This document shows, in pieces, positions 49,314 through 57,407 of a stretch of 64,000 bases of DNA (position 1 is the stretch's first letter; each line of letters starts with the position of its first letter). Both the position numbers and the translations under genes were made by a program. The stretch is from Microbacterium sp. MAH-37 (GTDB lineage Bacteria > Actinomycetota > Actinomycetes > Actinomycetales > Microbacteriaceae). Location: positions 1 to 64,000 of the forward strand of contig NZ_WSEN01000004.1 in the NCBI RefSeq assembly GCF_009758255.1, written 5' to 3'. The notes under the pieces are model-generated. The model was not told the origin of the DNA and ran no database searches. It saw only the letters and a list, made by a program, of their open reading frames with translations.

Positions 49314-51062
49314 ATGACGACCCTGGACGGCGGAACCCTTGAGGCCGTGTTCGCCGAGGCACGTGATCCGCAGCGCTGGCGAGAGCCCATCCGAAATCGC
49401 CGGATCGCCCAGCAGGCGCAGGCGTTCGTCGATCGCGCGCTCGCCGAGGCGAGCACGCCGATCGCATCCCCGGGCTTCCGGGTGCATCACCGGTACGACG
49501 TGGACGGCGACCGTACCGAGCACAGCGACGTCTACTTCGGCATCCGCCGTCGGCTCTTCGCCGCCGCGATCGGTGCACTGCTCAGCGACGAGGTGCCGAT
49601 CTCGGCGACAGAGGACCTCATCTGGGCGATCTGCGACGAGTACACCTGGGCACTTCCCGCGCACATCCCCGAGCTCTCGTCGCCGCGGCCCGAGATCCCG
49701 CACGACGAGATCATCGATCTCTTCTCGGCGGAGACCGCCTTCGCTCTCGCCGAGATCATCGCGCTGCTGGGTGAACGACTGCATCCGCTCCTCGTCGCCA
49801 GGGCCCACCGCGAGATCGAGCGCCGCGTGCTCGGCCCGTTCCGCGATCGGGCCTGGTTCTGGGAGACCGTCGAGACGAACTGGTCCTCCGTGTGCGCCGC
49901 GAGCGTCGGCATCGCCGCGATGTACCTGGAGACGGACGGGCTCGAGGGGATCCTGGACCGATGCACCGCGGCGATGGATGCGCTGCTCGCGGGCTACGGC
50001 GACGACGGCATCTGCATCGAGGGCCTGAACTACTGGAACTACGGGTTCGGGCACTTCGCGTACTACGCCGAGGCGCTGCGTCAGCGCACCGGCGTCGACC
50101 TGTGGGCGGGTAAGGATCACGAGAAGCTGACGGCGATCACCCGGTACCCGCGCAACGTCGCGCTGGGCGGGCGTGCAGTGGCCGCATTCTCGGATGCCGA
50201 ACCGTACGGCATGGTCACGCCCGCGCTGGCGGCGCTCACCGAGCGGTTCGACCCGTCGAACGCGGTGCCGCGCGAATTCTGGGCCGCCGCCGGGTGGGAC
50301 CACAACTGGGGCCCGGTGGTCCGTCAGTTCGCCTGGGCCCGCGATGCCGCCGACGAGGTGACTGACACGGAAACGCCGGCGACGTGGTTCGGAGACGCCG
50401 CGTGGTTCACGGCGCGCGCCCGATCCGGTGCCGACGAGGTGGGCTTTGCAGCCAAGGGCGGTGACAATGACGAACCGCACAACCACAACGACCTCGGCTC
50501 GTTCGTGCTCGCGGTGAACGGCGATCCCCTGTTGAGCGAACTGGGCATGGGGTATTACGACGGCTTCTACTTCCTGCCCGAGACACGGTACGAGACCTAT
50601 TCGGCGGGAGCGCAGGGTCACAGCGTGCCGATGATCGCGGGAGTGCGGCAGCATCATGGGCGTGGAGCGGCAGCCGTGGTGGAAGAGGTGTCGGAGGAAG
50701 CGGGACGCCTGACACTCGATCTGACGTCAGCCTACGATCTGGGCGGTCTGCAGCTTGTCCGCCGCACCTTCACGTTCGCGGGCGGCACTCTCACCATCGA
50801 TGACGACTTCGCCGCCGACGAACCGGTCGAGATCGTCGATCGCCTCGTCTCGCTGTTCCCGATCCAGGTCACCGAGCACGGCGCGGTGATCCGCGGCGAC
50901 GACGGCGCGCTGCAGGTGACCTGGTCGGAGGGGTGGATCCCCCGACTGCGCAGTGCAGGATTCCTCACACACGCCGGCGATGCCGCGACAGCCCACTTCC
51001 TGGACCTCGAGCGGACGGCGTCGTCCGCGCGATGCACCATCTCGGCAGTGCCCGTGCACTGA
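49314..51062 (+). CDS. Heparinase II/III family protein (PF07940-like)
   Basis: The product is 582 residues with no signal peptide. The N-terminal helical toroid (about 10-330) carries ETNWSSVCAASVGIAAMYLE and EGLNYWNYGFGHFAYYAEAL. The beta-sandwich domain opens with FAAKGGDNDEPHNHNDLGSFVLAVNGDPLLSELGMGYY, the heparinase II/III C-terminal signature with its conserved His residues. Such lyases break uronic-acid glycosidic bonds in glycosaminoglycans or alginate-like glycans, although cytoplasmic actinobacterial members are uncharacterised. GGAG is 6 bases before the ATG at 49314. A 133-base gap from the preceding gene contains no obvious promoter. Confidence 0.85.
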   Translation: MTTLDGGTLEAVFAEARDPQRWREPIRNRRIAQQAQAFVDRALAEASTPIASPGFRVHHRYDVDGDRTEHSDVYFGIRRRLFAAAIGALLSDEVPISATEDLIWAICDEYTWALPAHIPELSSPRPEIPHDEIIDLFSAETAFALAEIIALLGERLHPLLVARAHREIERRVLGPFRDRAWFWETVETNWSSVCAASVGIAAMYLETDGLEGILDRCTAAMDALLAGYGDDGICIEGLNYWNYGFGHFAYYAEALRQRTGVDLWAGKDHEKLTAITRYPRNVALGGRAVAAFSDAEPYGMVTPALAALTERFDPSNAVPREFWAAAGWDHNWGPVVRQFAWARDAADEVTDTETPATWFGDAAWFTARARSGADEVGFAAKGGDNDEPHNHNDLGSFVLAVNGDPLLSELGMGYYDGFYFLPETRYETYSAGAQGHSVPMIAGVRQHHGRGAAAVVEEVSEEAGRLTLDLTSAYDLGGLQLVRRTFTFAGGTLTIDDDFAADEPVEIVDRLVSLFPIQVTEHGAVIRGDDGALQVTWSEGWIPRLRSAGFLTHAGDAATAHFLDLERTASSARCTISAVPVH

Positions 51063-51138
51063 CGCGCCACCGGGACGGCGCCACCCGGAGCGGGTTAGCC
51101 GTCGCATCGTCGCCGGCTGCCGCATGTCAGGATTGAGG

Positions 51139-52467
51139 GTGACCTCCGCCCCCGACACCGCGCAGAAGCCCTCCCTCCTTACGCGGATCGCCGCGAGTCT
51201 CGACGACCCGGTGCTGCGCGCACTGGTGCTGTCCACCGTCGTCTCCCGCGTCGGGCGCGGGGTGTTCTTCGCCGTCACCGTGCTGTTCTTCACGCAGATC
51301 CTCGGTCTCGGCGCCGGAGAGGCGGCCGTCGTGCTGGCCGTGTCGAGCGGATGCGGTGTCGTCGCGTCGTTCCTCGGAGGCTGGCTCGCCGACCGCTGGA
51401 GCGCTCGCCGTCTGACGTTCGCCTTCGAGGCGCTCGGCGGTCTGCTGCTGGCCGGCTACGCCTTCGCCGGAGACTTCGTCACAGCGCTGGTGCTGGCCTC
51501 GCTCTCGGGGTTCTTCGACTCGATGAGCCACTCCGCGCGGTCGGCGATCATCGCCCGCGGCTTCGCGCCCGAACGGCGGGTGCACGCGCGCGCGGTGCTG
51601 CGCACCGTGACCAACCTGTCGATCGCGCTCGGTGCGGGCATCGGAGCGATCGCCCTGGCGCTGGGCACTCCGGAGTCGTACCGGATCGTGATCGCCCTCG
51701 CGGGCCTGCTCTGCGCCGCCGGATCCGTGCCGCTGCTGCGCCTGTCGCCGGCGGTGGATGCTCCGCCGCGGCCCACGACCGACACGGTGCGCACGGTGAC
51801 CGGATCGATCAACACGGAGGCGACCGCCGCGGCTGTGGCTGAGCGCAGGGACTGGCACCGGCGCTCGCCGTGGCGCGATCCGCGCTACCTTCTGCTGAGC
51901 GCGCTGTCGGCTGTGTTCGGGATGCAGTTCGGCGTCGCCGAGCTGGGCGTGCCGCTGTGGATCACGCGCGACACGAACGCGCCGACCGTGCTGGTCGCCG
52001 TGCTCGTGGTGGTGAACACCACCCTGGTCGTGCTGTTCCAGGTGCGGGCATCGCGCGGCACCCATGACGTTCGGGTGGCGGGCCGGGTCACGATGATCGC
52101 GGGCTGGCTGATGGCAGCATCCTGCGTGATCTACGCGCTCGCCGCGGGCCTGCCGGCGTGGACGGCGATCGTGGTGCTGTTGGTCGCCACGATCACGCAC
52201 ACCTTCGCGGAGATCCTCTCCCAGGCCGGCGCTTGGGGGCTCAGCTTCGAGCTGGCCGATCCGGTGCGCGCCGGCGCGTATCAGGGCGTGTTCGGGATGG
52301 GCTTCTCGCTGGGCGCCCTCGGCGCGCCGATCGTCGTCAATGCCACTGCGATCACCTTCGGCTTCGCCGGCTGGGTGGCGCTCGGGCTGATCTTCCTCGG
52401 CGCGGCGGCCGGCATCTGGCTGATCGCGCGGCGCGCGAGCACGGCGGTCGCCCCCGTCGCCGCATGA
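51139..52467 (+). CDS. MFS transporter next to the glycan cluster
   Basis: The product is 442 residues from GTG, with twelve predicted membrane segments. The motif A-like stretch GGWLADRWSARRLTFAFEALGG follows segment 2, and FFDSMSHSARSAIIARGFAPERRVHARAVLRTVTNLSIALGAGIG covers segments 4-5. A hydrophilic central loop (about 200-250) separates the halves. The start is uncertain; an ATG at 51124 is also in frame. It is 76 bases after the heparinase-family gene and could export or import a cluster product. It ends ahead of a hairpin at 52531-52560. Confidence 0.8.
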   Translation: MTSAPDTAQKPSLLTRIAASLDDPVLRALVLSTVVSRVGRGVFFAVTVLFFTQILGLGAGEAAVVLAVSSGCGVVASFLGGWLADRWSARRLTFAFEALGGLLLAGYAFAGDFVTALVLASLSGFFDSMSHSARSAIIARGFAPERRVHARAVLRTVTNLSIALGAGIGAIALALGTPESYRIVIALAGLLCAAGSVPLLRLSPAVDAPPRPTTDTVRTVTGSINTEATAAAVAERRDWHRRSPWRDPRYLLLSALSAVFGMQFGVAELGVPLWITRDTNAPTVLVAVLVVVNTTLVVLFQVRASRGTHDVRVAGRVTMIAGWLMAASCVIYALAAGLPAWTAIVVLLVATITHTFAEILSQAGAWGLSFELADPVRAGAYQGVFGMGFSLGALGAPIVVNATAITFGFAGWVALGLIFLGAAAGIWLIARRASTAVAPVAA

Positions 52468-52530
52468 TGTCGCGGAGATCACGGATGCGGAGTCACTCGG
52501 CGTCTGCGGCTGAGGCTCGGCTGACCGACG

Positions 52531-52560
52531 GATGCCCGGGGCCTCGTGCCCTCGGGCATC
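52531..52560. terminator. Hairpin between MFS and Fic genes
   Basis: GATGCCCG pairs with CGGGCATC (52531-52538 with 52553-52560), with an inner GGGC/GCCC pairing and one bulged base. It lies between the convergent MFS and Fic genes. Confidence 0.55.
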
Positions 52561-52578
52561 GGCCTGCGCCGGACCGGA

Positions 52579-53802
52579 TCAGGACTGACGCACCATCTCG
52601 TGCTGAATCCGCCGGTCGAGGTCATCGAGTTCCGCGAGCAGTTCCGCGGCGACCCAGACGCGGTCGCGCTTGCGGCCGGTGATCTCCTGGATGAATCCTG
52701 CCTCGCCGAGCCGCGTGATGGCCTTGTAGGTCTGCTGCTCGGAGGACCCGGAACGTTCTTCGATCTCGGCGGCGGTCATGACGGGGTGATCGTAGAACGC
52801 GGGGATCAGCGCGGCGACAGCCGACCCGGCTCGTGGGCGCAGTTCCGCACTCCATTCCTCGGGAAGCGCCTTGATGCGGCTGATCGAGTCCCGTGAGCAG
52901 ACTGCCGCAGCACGCGCAGACCGGGCGAACAAGAGGATCAACGGTGCCGGGTCCCCCTGCCGGTAGGAGCCCAGCGCTGCGAAGTAGTCCTCGCGTTCGG
53001 CGAGCAAGCCGCTCGCCAGCGGTACGACGGCATTTCGGGTGACACCGCGGCGCCTGAACACCGCAGAGACCAGTGCGCGGCCGATGCGCCCGTTCCCGTC
53101 GGTGAACGCGTGGATCGTCTCGAACTGTGCATGTCCTATCGCCGCCTGAACCATCACGGGGACATCGTCTCGGTTGAGGTACTCGATGAGATCGCCCATC
53201 AGGGCGGGAACGCGGGTCGGCGCGGGCGGCACGTAGAGCGCGTTCCGCGGGGAGTAGTCGCTGCCACCGATCCAGTTCTGCATGTCTCGCAGCCGACCGG
53301 CGTAGTCCGCCTCGACGGGATCGTCCTTCATGAGTGCTTGGTGCGCGGCCAGAAGATCGTCCAGCTCGATGCGTCCTCGGTCGGAGACGCCGATGACGAG
53401 GTCGTGCAGGGCAGTGCTGGCTGCCACCATGCTGGTGGCCGAGCTGTTCGACCTGCTTCCTGCGAGGGCTTTGGCGTAGTCGACCGCCGATGCCGTGATG
53501 CGCTCGATCTTCGACGACGCGACAGACTCCGTCCGCATCATGAATCGGCTCATCGCTGCCGAATGCCCCTCTGCGTCTGTGTCGGCCTGCGCGACGGAAA
53601 GCAGGGCCGACTCTGAAGCGACGACAGCTTCCTTTGGGGATGTGTAGTCGAGAGTGGCGATCATGGGCGGAACGGCGGCGTCAACCGACGACAGCATCCG
53701 GTCCTCTCTCGTGCCGCCGCGCACTTGCTGGCGCCATGGCAGAGTCTCGCTGCCCTGCGCGGGCCAGTCGTGCCAAGCGGTCGCGTTCGCGGAGTGCGCC
53801 AT
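52579..53802 (-). CDS. Class II Fic family protein (AMP transferase-like)
   Basis: The product is 407 residues. The Fic motif is HAFTDGNGRIGR (H231), with Ala in place of the usual Pro after the catalytic His; the DGNGR anion-binding core is intact. Upstream, SSKIER (S96-E100) matches the class II inhibitory helix (S/T)xxxE(G/N), so the enzyme should be self-inhibited, though the last position is Arg rather than Gly or Asn. The C-terminus (about 330-407) is a winged helix (VMTAAEIEERSGSSEQQTYKAITRLGEAGFIQEITGRKRDRVW), a DNA-binding module common in this group. The start at 53802 is leaderless: TAATAC ends about 9 bases upstream. Targets are unknown. Confidence 0.87.
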   Translation of the reverse strand: MAHSANATAWHDWPAQGSETLPWRQQVRGGTREDRMLSSVDAAVPPMIATLDYTSPKEAVVASESALLSVAQADTDAEGHSAAMSRFMMRTESVASSKIERITASAVDYAKALAGSRSNSSATSMVAASTALHDLVIGVSDRGRIELDDLLAAHQALMKDDPVEADYAGRLRDMQNWIGGSDYSPRNALYVPPAPTRVPALMGDLIEYLNRDDVPVMVQAAIGHAQFETIHAFTDGNGRIGRALVSAVFRRRGVTRNAVVPLASGLLAEREDYFAALGSYRQGDPAPLILLFARSARAAAVCSRDSISRIKALPEEWSAELRPRAGSAVAALIPAFYDHPVMTAAEIEERSGSSEQQTYKAITRLGEAGFIQEITGRKRDRVWVAAELLAELDDLDRRIQHEMVRQS

Positions 53803-53806
53803 AACC

Positions 53807-53855
53807 ACGAGTATTACACTCGTTACTAAGGTTTAGGGTGTTTAAACACGAGTAT
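53807..53855 (-). promoter_or_regulatory. Fic promoter with palindrome and repeated ACGAGTAT
   Basis: ACGAGT-ATTAC-ACTCGT (53807-53823) is a 6-bp inverted repeat overlapping the -10 box TAATAC (53811-53816, minus strand). A further ACGAGTAT copy occurs at 53848-53855. The Fic protein's winged helix could bind these sites and control its own gene. Confidence 0.5.
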
Positions 53856-53883
53856 CGGATGCGAAACTCGGGTTTGCCGCGAC

Positions 53884-54648
53884 TCAGCGCAGGCCATCCG
53901 CGAATGCCGTGATCGCGGACGCGGCGAGCTCCGAGTCGCTGATCAGCGTGCCGTGCCCGTGATCCGGGATCTCCACGAGGCTCGCATCCGGGATCGCCTC
54001 GAGGATCTGACGGCACCACGAGACCGGCGCGAGCGGGTCGCGCTCGCCGCGGATGACGAGCGTCGGGCACGTCACCCTGGCGTAGGCCCTCTCGGGCTGG
54101 TGCACGACGGTGGCGCGCATCTTGCGCACCAGGTTGGGCCCGCCGCGCAGGTACTCCCGCGCACCTCGCCAGAGCACGAGCGGCTTCTCGCCGAGCAGAT
54201 CGACGAACAGGTACCGCGCCTGCACCCGGATGCTGCGTGAGGCGCTGTCCACGGTGGGGCCGGCCAGCACCAGGCCGGCGACGAGCTGTGGATGCCGGGC
54301 GGCGACCTCGGCGGCGATCTGGCTGCCCATGGAGTGACCGATCAGCACGGCATCCATGATGCCGCGATCGCGCAGGAACGCGGCCACGAGGTCGGCGTGA
54401 CGCTCCATCGTGAGCGTGCGCTTCGGCTCGGGCGCCTCACCGAACCCCGGCAGGTCGAGGCCGATCACCCGGCCGCGCAGCCGCGCGACCAGGTCCACGT
54501 AGACGCTGCGGCCCATCCCGATCCCGTGCAGCAGCACGAACGGCCCGGAGCCCTCGCCGAAGTCCTCGGCGATCAGATCGGCGCCGCCGTACGAGAACTC
54601 CGTGATCGTCGCGGGCGTTTCCTCTGGCGCGAGCAGGCGTTCCGGCAT
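53884..54648 (-). CDS. Alpha/beta hydrolase
   Basis: The product is 254 residues with no signal peptide. The fold pattern reads FVLLHGIGMGRSVY (oxyanion region), GLDLPGFGEAPEP, and the nucleophile elbow GHSMGS with S106. The acid is probably D in IRGERDPLAPV and the His lies in DHGHGTL. It has the size and pattern of small esterases, lactonases or dienelactone-type hydrolases. The substrate is unknown. The next gene upstream in mRNA order is the penicillin-acylase family gene, whose stop lies only 9 bases before this ATG, so co-transcription is likely. Confidence 0.85.
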   Translation of the reverse strand: MPERLLAPEETPATITEFSYGGADLIAEDFGEGSGPFVLLHGIGMGRSVYVDLVARLRGRVIGLDLPGFGEAPEPKRTLTMERHADLVAAFLRDRGIMDAVLIGHSMGSQIAAEVAARHPQLVAGLVLAGPTVDSASRSIRVQARYLFVDLLGEKPLVLWRGAREYLRGGPNLVRKMRATVVHQPERAYARVTCPTLVIRGERDPLAPVSWCRQILEAIPDASLVEIPDHGHGTLISDSELAASAITAFADGLR

Positions 54649-54657
54649 ACCGCGAAT

Positions 54658-57303
54658 CTAGCCCTTCGGCGTGAGCACCAGCGTGTCGACGGACGCCTTC
54701 GCCACGGCCTTCTTCGAGAACGCCCAGCGGTCCTGACGGCCCGCCGCCCAGTCCTCGGTCTGGTCGGTGTAGTGCTCGTTGAAGGCGTGCCCGCTGGCGC
54801 CGGTCAGGTGGATCCAGCTCGAGCGGTCGAAGTCAGACAGGTCGACGACCATTCGCATCGAGGGGACGGTGGTCGTCTCGTACGACTCGCCGAGGTTCCA
54901 GCCGGTCGCGTTCACGACGGAAGCTCCGCCGCTGACGGTGTACGGGCCGCGGTTGAAGAGCATCTCGATCGGGGCGATGCCCGACTTGCCCAGCGTCGCG
55001 CTGCGCAGCGTCAGCGCGTGCAGGCTGCCCCAGTTCCAGCGGGCGATGTTCTCACCCTGCAGCTTCGCCAGCTCGTCATATGCCTGCTCTGCCGAGAAGG
55101 CGAGCATCTCATCCATGCTGTTCACCCGGAGCTTCTTGTTGGTCCACAGCGGGTCGTCCGGGTTCTCGAGCATCGCGCCGACGACGGTGAACAGGCGGCC
55201 CTGGCCGGTGATCGGCAGCGGGTCCTCGCGCTCGGCGAAGATGTTCTGCACCAGGTTCGACCACAGCACGTTGGCGTACGCCGCGGCGGAGGAGTCGGCG
55301 GTGTTCTGCGCGTCCCAGGTGCGCAGCAGCTTCACCGCGGCCTTCGGCCCCTTGCCGTCGACGGTCACGTCCTGCATCGCGATGGTCAGCTGCTTGCCGA
55401 TCCACATCTCGTCATCCATGTGGATGTCGCGCAGGTCCTGCGCCGACAGCGGGCCGGCCGCCGACTTCCGCTCGATCAGGTGCGCGATGCGCGCGGCTCG
55501 GTAGCCGTAGTCCCAGTCCTTGGAGAGGAAGTACTCGTAGTCGTCGGTGACGATCGCGTTGTTCGCGGTGACGATGTACCCGGAGGCCGGGTTGTACGAC
55601 ACGGGCAGCTTCTCGAACGGGATGTACCCGACCCAGTCGTAGCTGCTGTCCCAGCCCGGCTGCGGCAGCCAGCCGTCGCCGGCGCCGCGGATCGGCAGGC
55701 GACCAGGAGCCTGGTAGCCGATGTTGCCCTTCTTGTCGGCGTAGATGAGGTTCTGCGCCGGCACGTCGAAGAGGGATGCCGCATAGCGGAACTGGTCGAA
55801 GTCCTGCGCCTCGGACAGCGCGAAGATCGCGCTCGCCGTGGTGCCCGCATCCAGTGCCGTCCAGCGCAGGCTGACCGCGTAGTCACCGGTCGCGGGAGCA
55901 CCGGCCTGGTTGCCGGGCACCACCGTGCCGGCATCCGTCGTCACCTTGCCCTGTTCCAGCTCGGGCCTCTCGGCGATGCCGGTGAAGTCTGGCGTCAGGC
56001 CGGAGATGATCGGCCCGTGCACGGTGGACCGGATCGTCAGCGGGATGTCCTTGCCGCCCGCGACCTTGATGGTCTCCTCGCGCACGTCCATCGGCACGAG
56101 CGCGCCGTCACGCCAGTACTGGTCGCCCTCGACCTTCTCGACGTACAGGTCGGTCACGTCGGTGGTCAGATTGGTGAAGCCCCAGGCGATCTTCGCGTTG
56201 TGGCCGATCACGATGCCGGGCAGTCCCGAGAACGAGTAGCCGCCGACGTCGAACGGGCAGGCCTCCGAGACCTTCGCGCACTTGAGCTGCACCTGGTACC
56301 AGACCGAGGGCAGCGCGGCGCCGAGGTGCGGGTCGTTCGCGAGGAGCGGCTGGCCGGTCTCGGTGAGCTGGCCCGAGACGACCCACGAGTTCGAGCCGAT
56401 GCCCTCGCCGACATTGCCGAGCAGCATGCTCGCCGCCTCGATCACGCTGTCGGCCTGCTGCCACTCCACCGAGTCCAGCGCCTGCGCGGCATCCTGCCCC
56501 TCGCTCGCGGTGAACGCCGCCGTGTCGGCGGTCGTGGCGAGGGCGGGCACCTTCGAGATCGTGGGAACGATCACCGGGTTCCGGTCGAACGGGTACGACG
56601 GATACAGCTGCTCCAGCGTCTGCTTCGCCTCGGCAGGGTCCAGCGTCGCGGCGAGCTGGGCGCGCGTGGTCTCGTCCTCGATGTTGGTGCGGAGGTCCCA
56701 GGCCATCGCCTTGAGCCAGGCCACGGAGTCTGCGGGCTCCCACGGCTCCGGCTTGTAATCCGGGTTCTGGATGCCGAGGACGGCGTACTCGAGCGAGAGC
56801 TCAGCACCGCTGCGGGAGTCGAGGTAGGCGTTCACGCCCTTCGCATACGCCTCGTAGTAGCCGAGGGTGGTCTCGTCGAGGTTCTCGACCTCCTTCTCGG
56901 CGACCTTGCGCCAGCCCAGCGTGCGCAGGAAGGCGTCGGTGCCGGCCTGGGACTCGCCGAACATCTCGGACAGGCGCCCGGCGGTGGTGTGCCGGCGGAA
57001 GTCCATCTCGAAGAACCGGTCCTGGGCGTGCGTGTATCCCTCGGCGAAGAACAGGTCGTCGGTCGAGTTCGCCGTGATCGTCGGGATGCCGCGATCGTCG
57101 CGCTGCACCAGAACTTCCGACTGCAGGCCCGCAAGCGAGGTCTGACCCTCGGTCTGCGGGAACGACCGCTGCACGGTCCATGCGAGGAAGAACGCTGCGG
57201 CGGTGGCGATCACCAGGATGATCGCCAGGATCACGAACACGACGCGCCCGAAGCGGGCGCCGGCGGACGGGCGTACGGCGGATGCCGGGGTCTCTGCGGT
57301 CAT
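54658..57303 (-). CDS. Penicillin acylase family (Ntn-hydrolase) protein
   Basis: The product is 881 residues. A single membrane anchor (about 20-43) is followed by the alpha-chain region (QRDDRGIPTITANSTDDLFFAEGYTHAQDRFFEMDFRRHTTAGRLSEMFG). The self-cleavage site is expected before S304 in GIG-SNSW, giving the N-terminal Ser nucleophile of the beta chain, with NDPHLGAALPSVWYQV after it. Such enzymes hydrolyse amide bonds of penicillins, cephalosporins or N-acyl homoserine lactones. The natural substrate is unknown. The anchored location points to work outside the membrane. No strong ribosome site precedes the ATG. Confidence 0.88.
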   Translation of the reverse strand: MTAETPASAVRPSAGARFGRVVFVILAIILVIATAAAFFLAWTVQRSFPQTEGQTSLAGLQSEVLVQRDDRGIPTITANSTDDLFFAEGYTHAQDRFFEMDFRRHTTAGRLSEMFGESQAGTDAFLRTLGWRKVAEKEVENLDETTLGYYEAYAKGVNAYLDSRSGAELSLEYAVLGIQNPDYKPEPWEPADSVAWLKAMAWDLRTNIEDETTRAQLAATLDPAEAKQTLEQLYPSYPFDRNPVIVPTISKVPALATTADTAAFTASEGQDAAQALDSVEWQQADSVIEAASMLLGNVGEGIGSNSWVVSGQLTETGQPLLANDPHLGAALPSVWYQVQLKCAKVSEACPFDVGGYSFSGLPGIVIGHNAKIAWGFTNLTTDVTDLYVEKVEGDQYWRDGALVPMDVREETIKVAGGKDIPLTIRSTVHGPIISGLTPDFTGIAERPELEQGKVTTDAGTVVPGNQAGAPATGDYAVSLRWTALDAGTTASAIFALSEAQDFDQFRYAASLFDVPAQNLIYADKKGNIGYQAPGRLPIRGAGDGWLPQPGWDSSYDWVGYIPFEKLPVSYNPASGYIVTANNAIVTDDYEYFLSKDWDYGYRAARIAHLIERKSAAGPLSAQDLRDIHMDDEMWIGKQLTIAMQDVTVDGKGPKAAVKLLRTWDAQNTADSSAAAYANVLWSNLVQNIFAEREDPLPITGQGRLFTVVGAMLENPDDPLWTNKKLRVNSMDEMLAFSAEQAYDELAKLQGENIARWNWGSLHALTLRSATLGKSGIAPIEMLFNRGPYTVSGGASVVNATGWNLGESYETTTVPSMRMVVDLSDFDRSSWIHLTGASGHAFNEHYTDQTEDWAAGRQDRWAFSKKAVAKASVDTLVLTPKG

Positions 57304-57407
57304 CAGAGGAGCACACTCTCGATACAGGTCGGGGAGGTGAGTCGGGGGCTCACGCGATCGGGGCTGCGTCCCGGGGGAAGACGCTTGCCCTGGCATCCTA
57401 ACCCTGG

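Noticed and set aside
52579..53802. Fic toxin of a toxin-antitoxin pair
   Set aside because: There is no small antitoxin gene beside it, and the inhibitory helix is inside the protein (class II).
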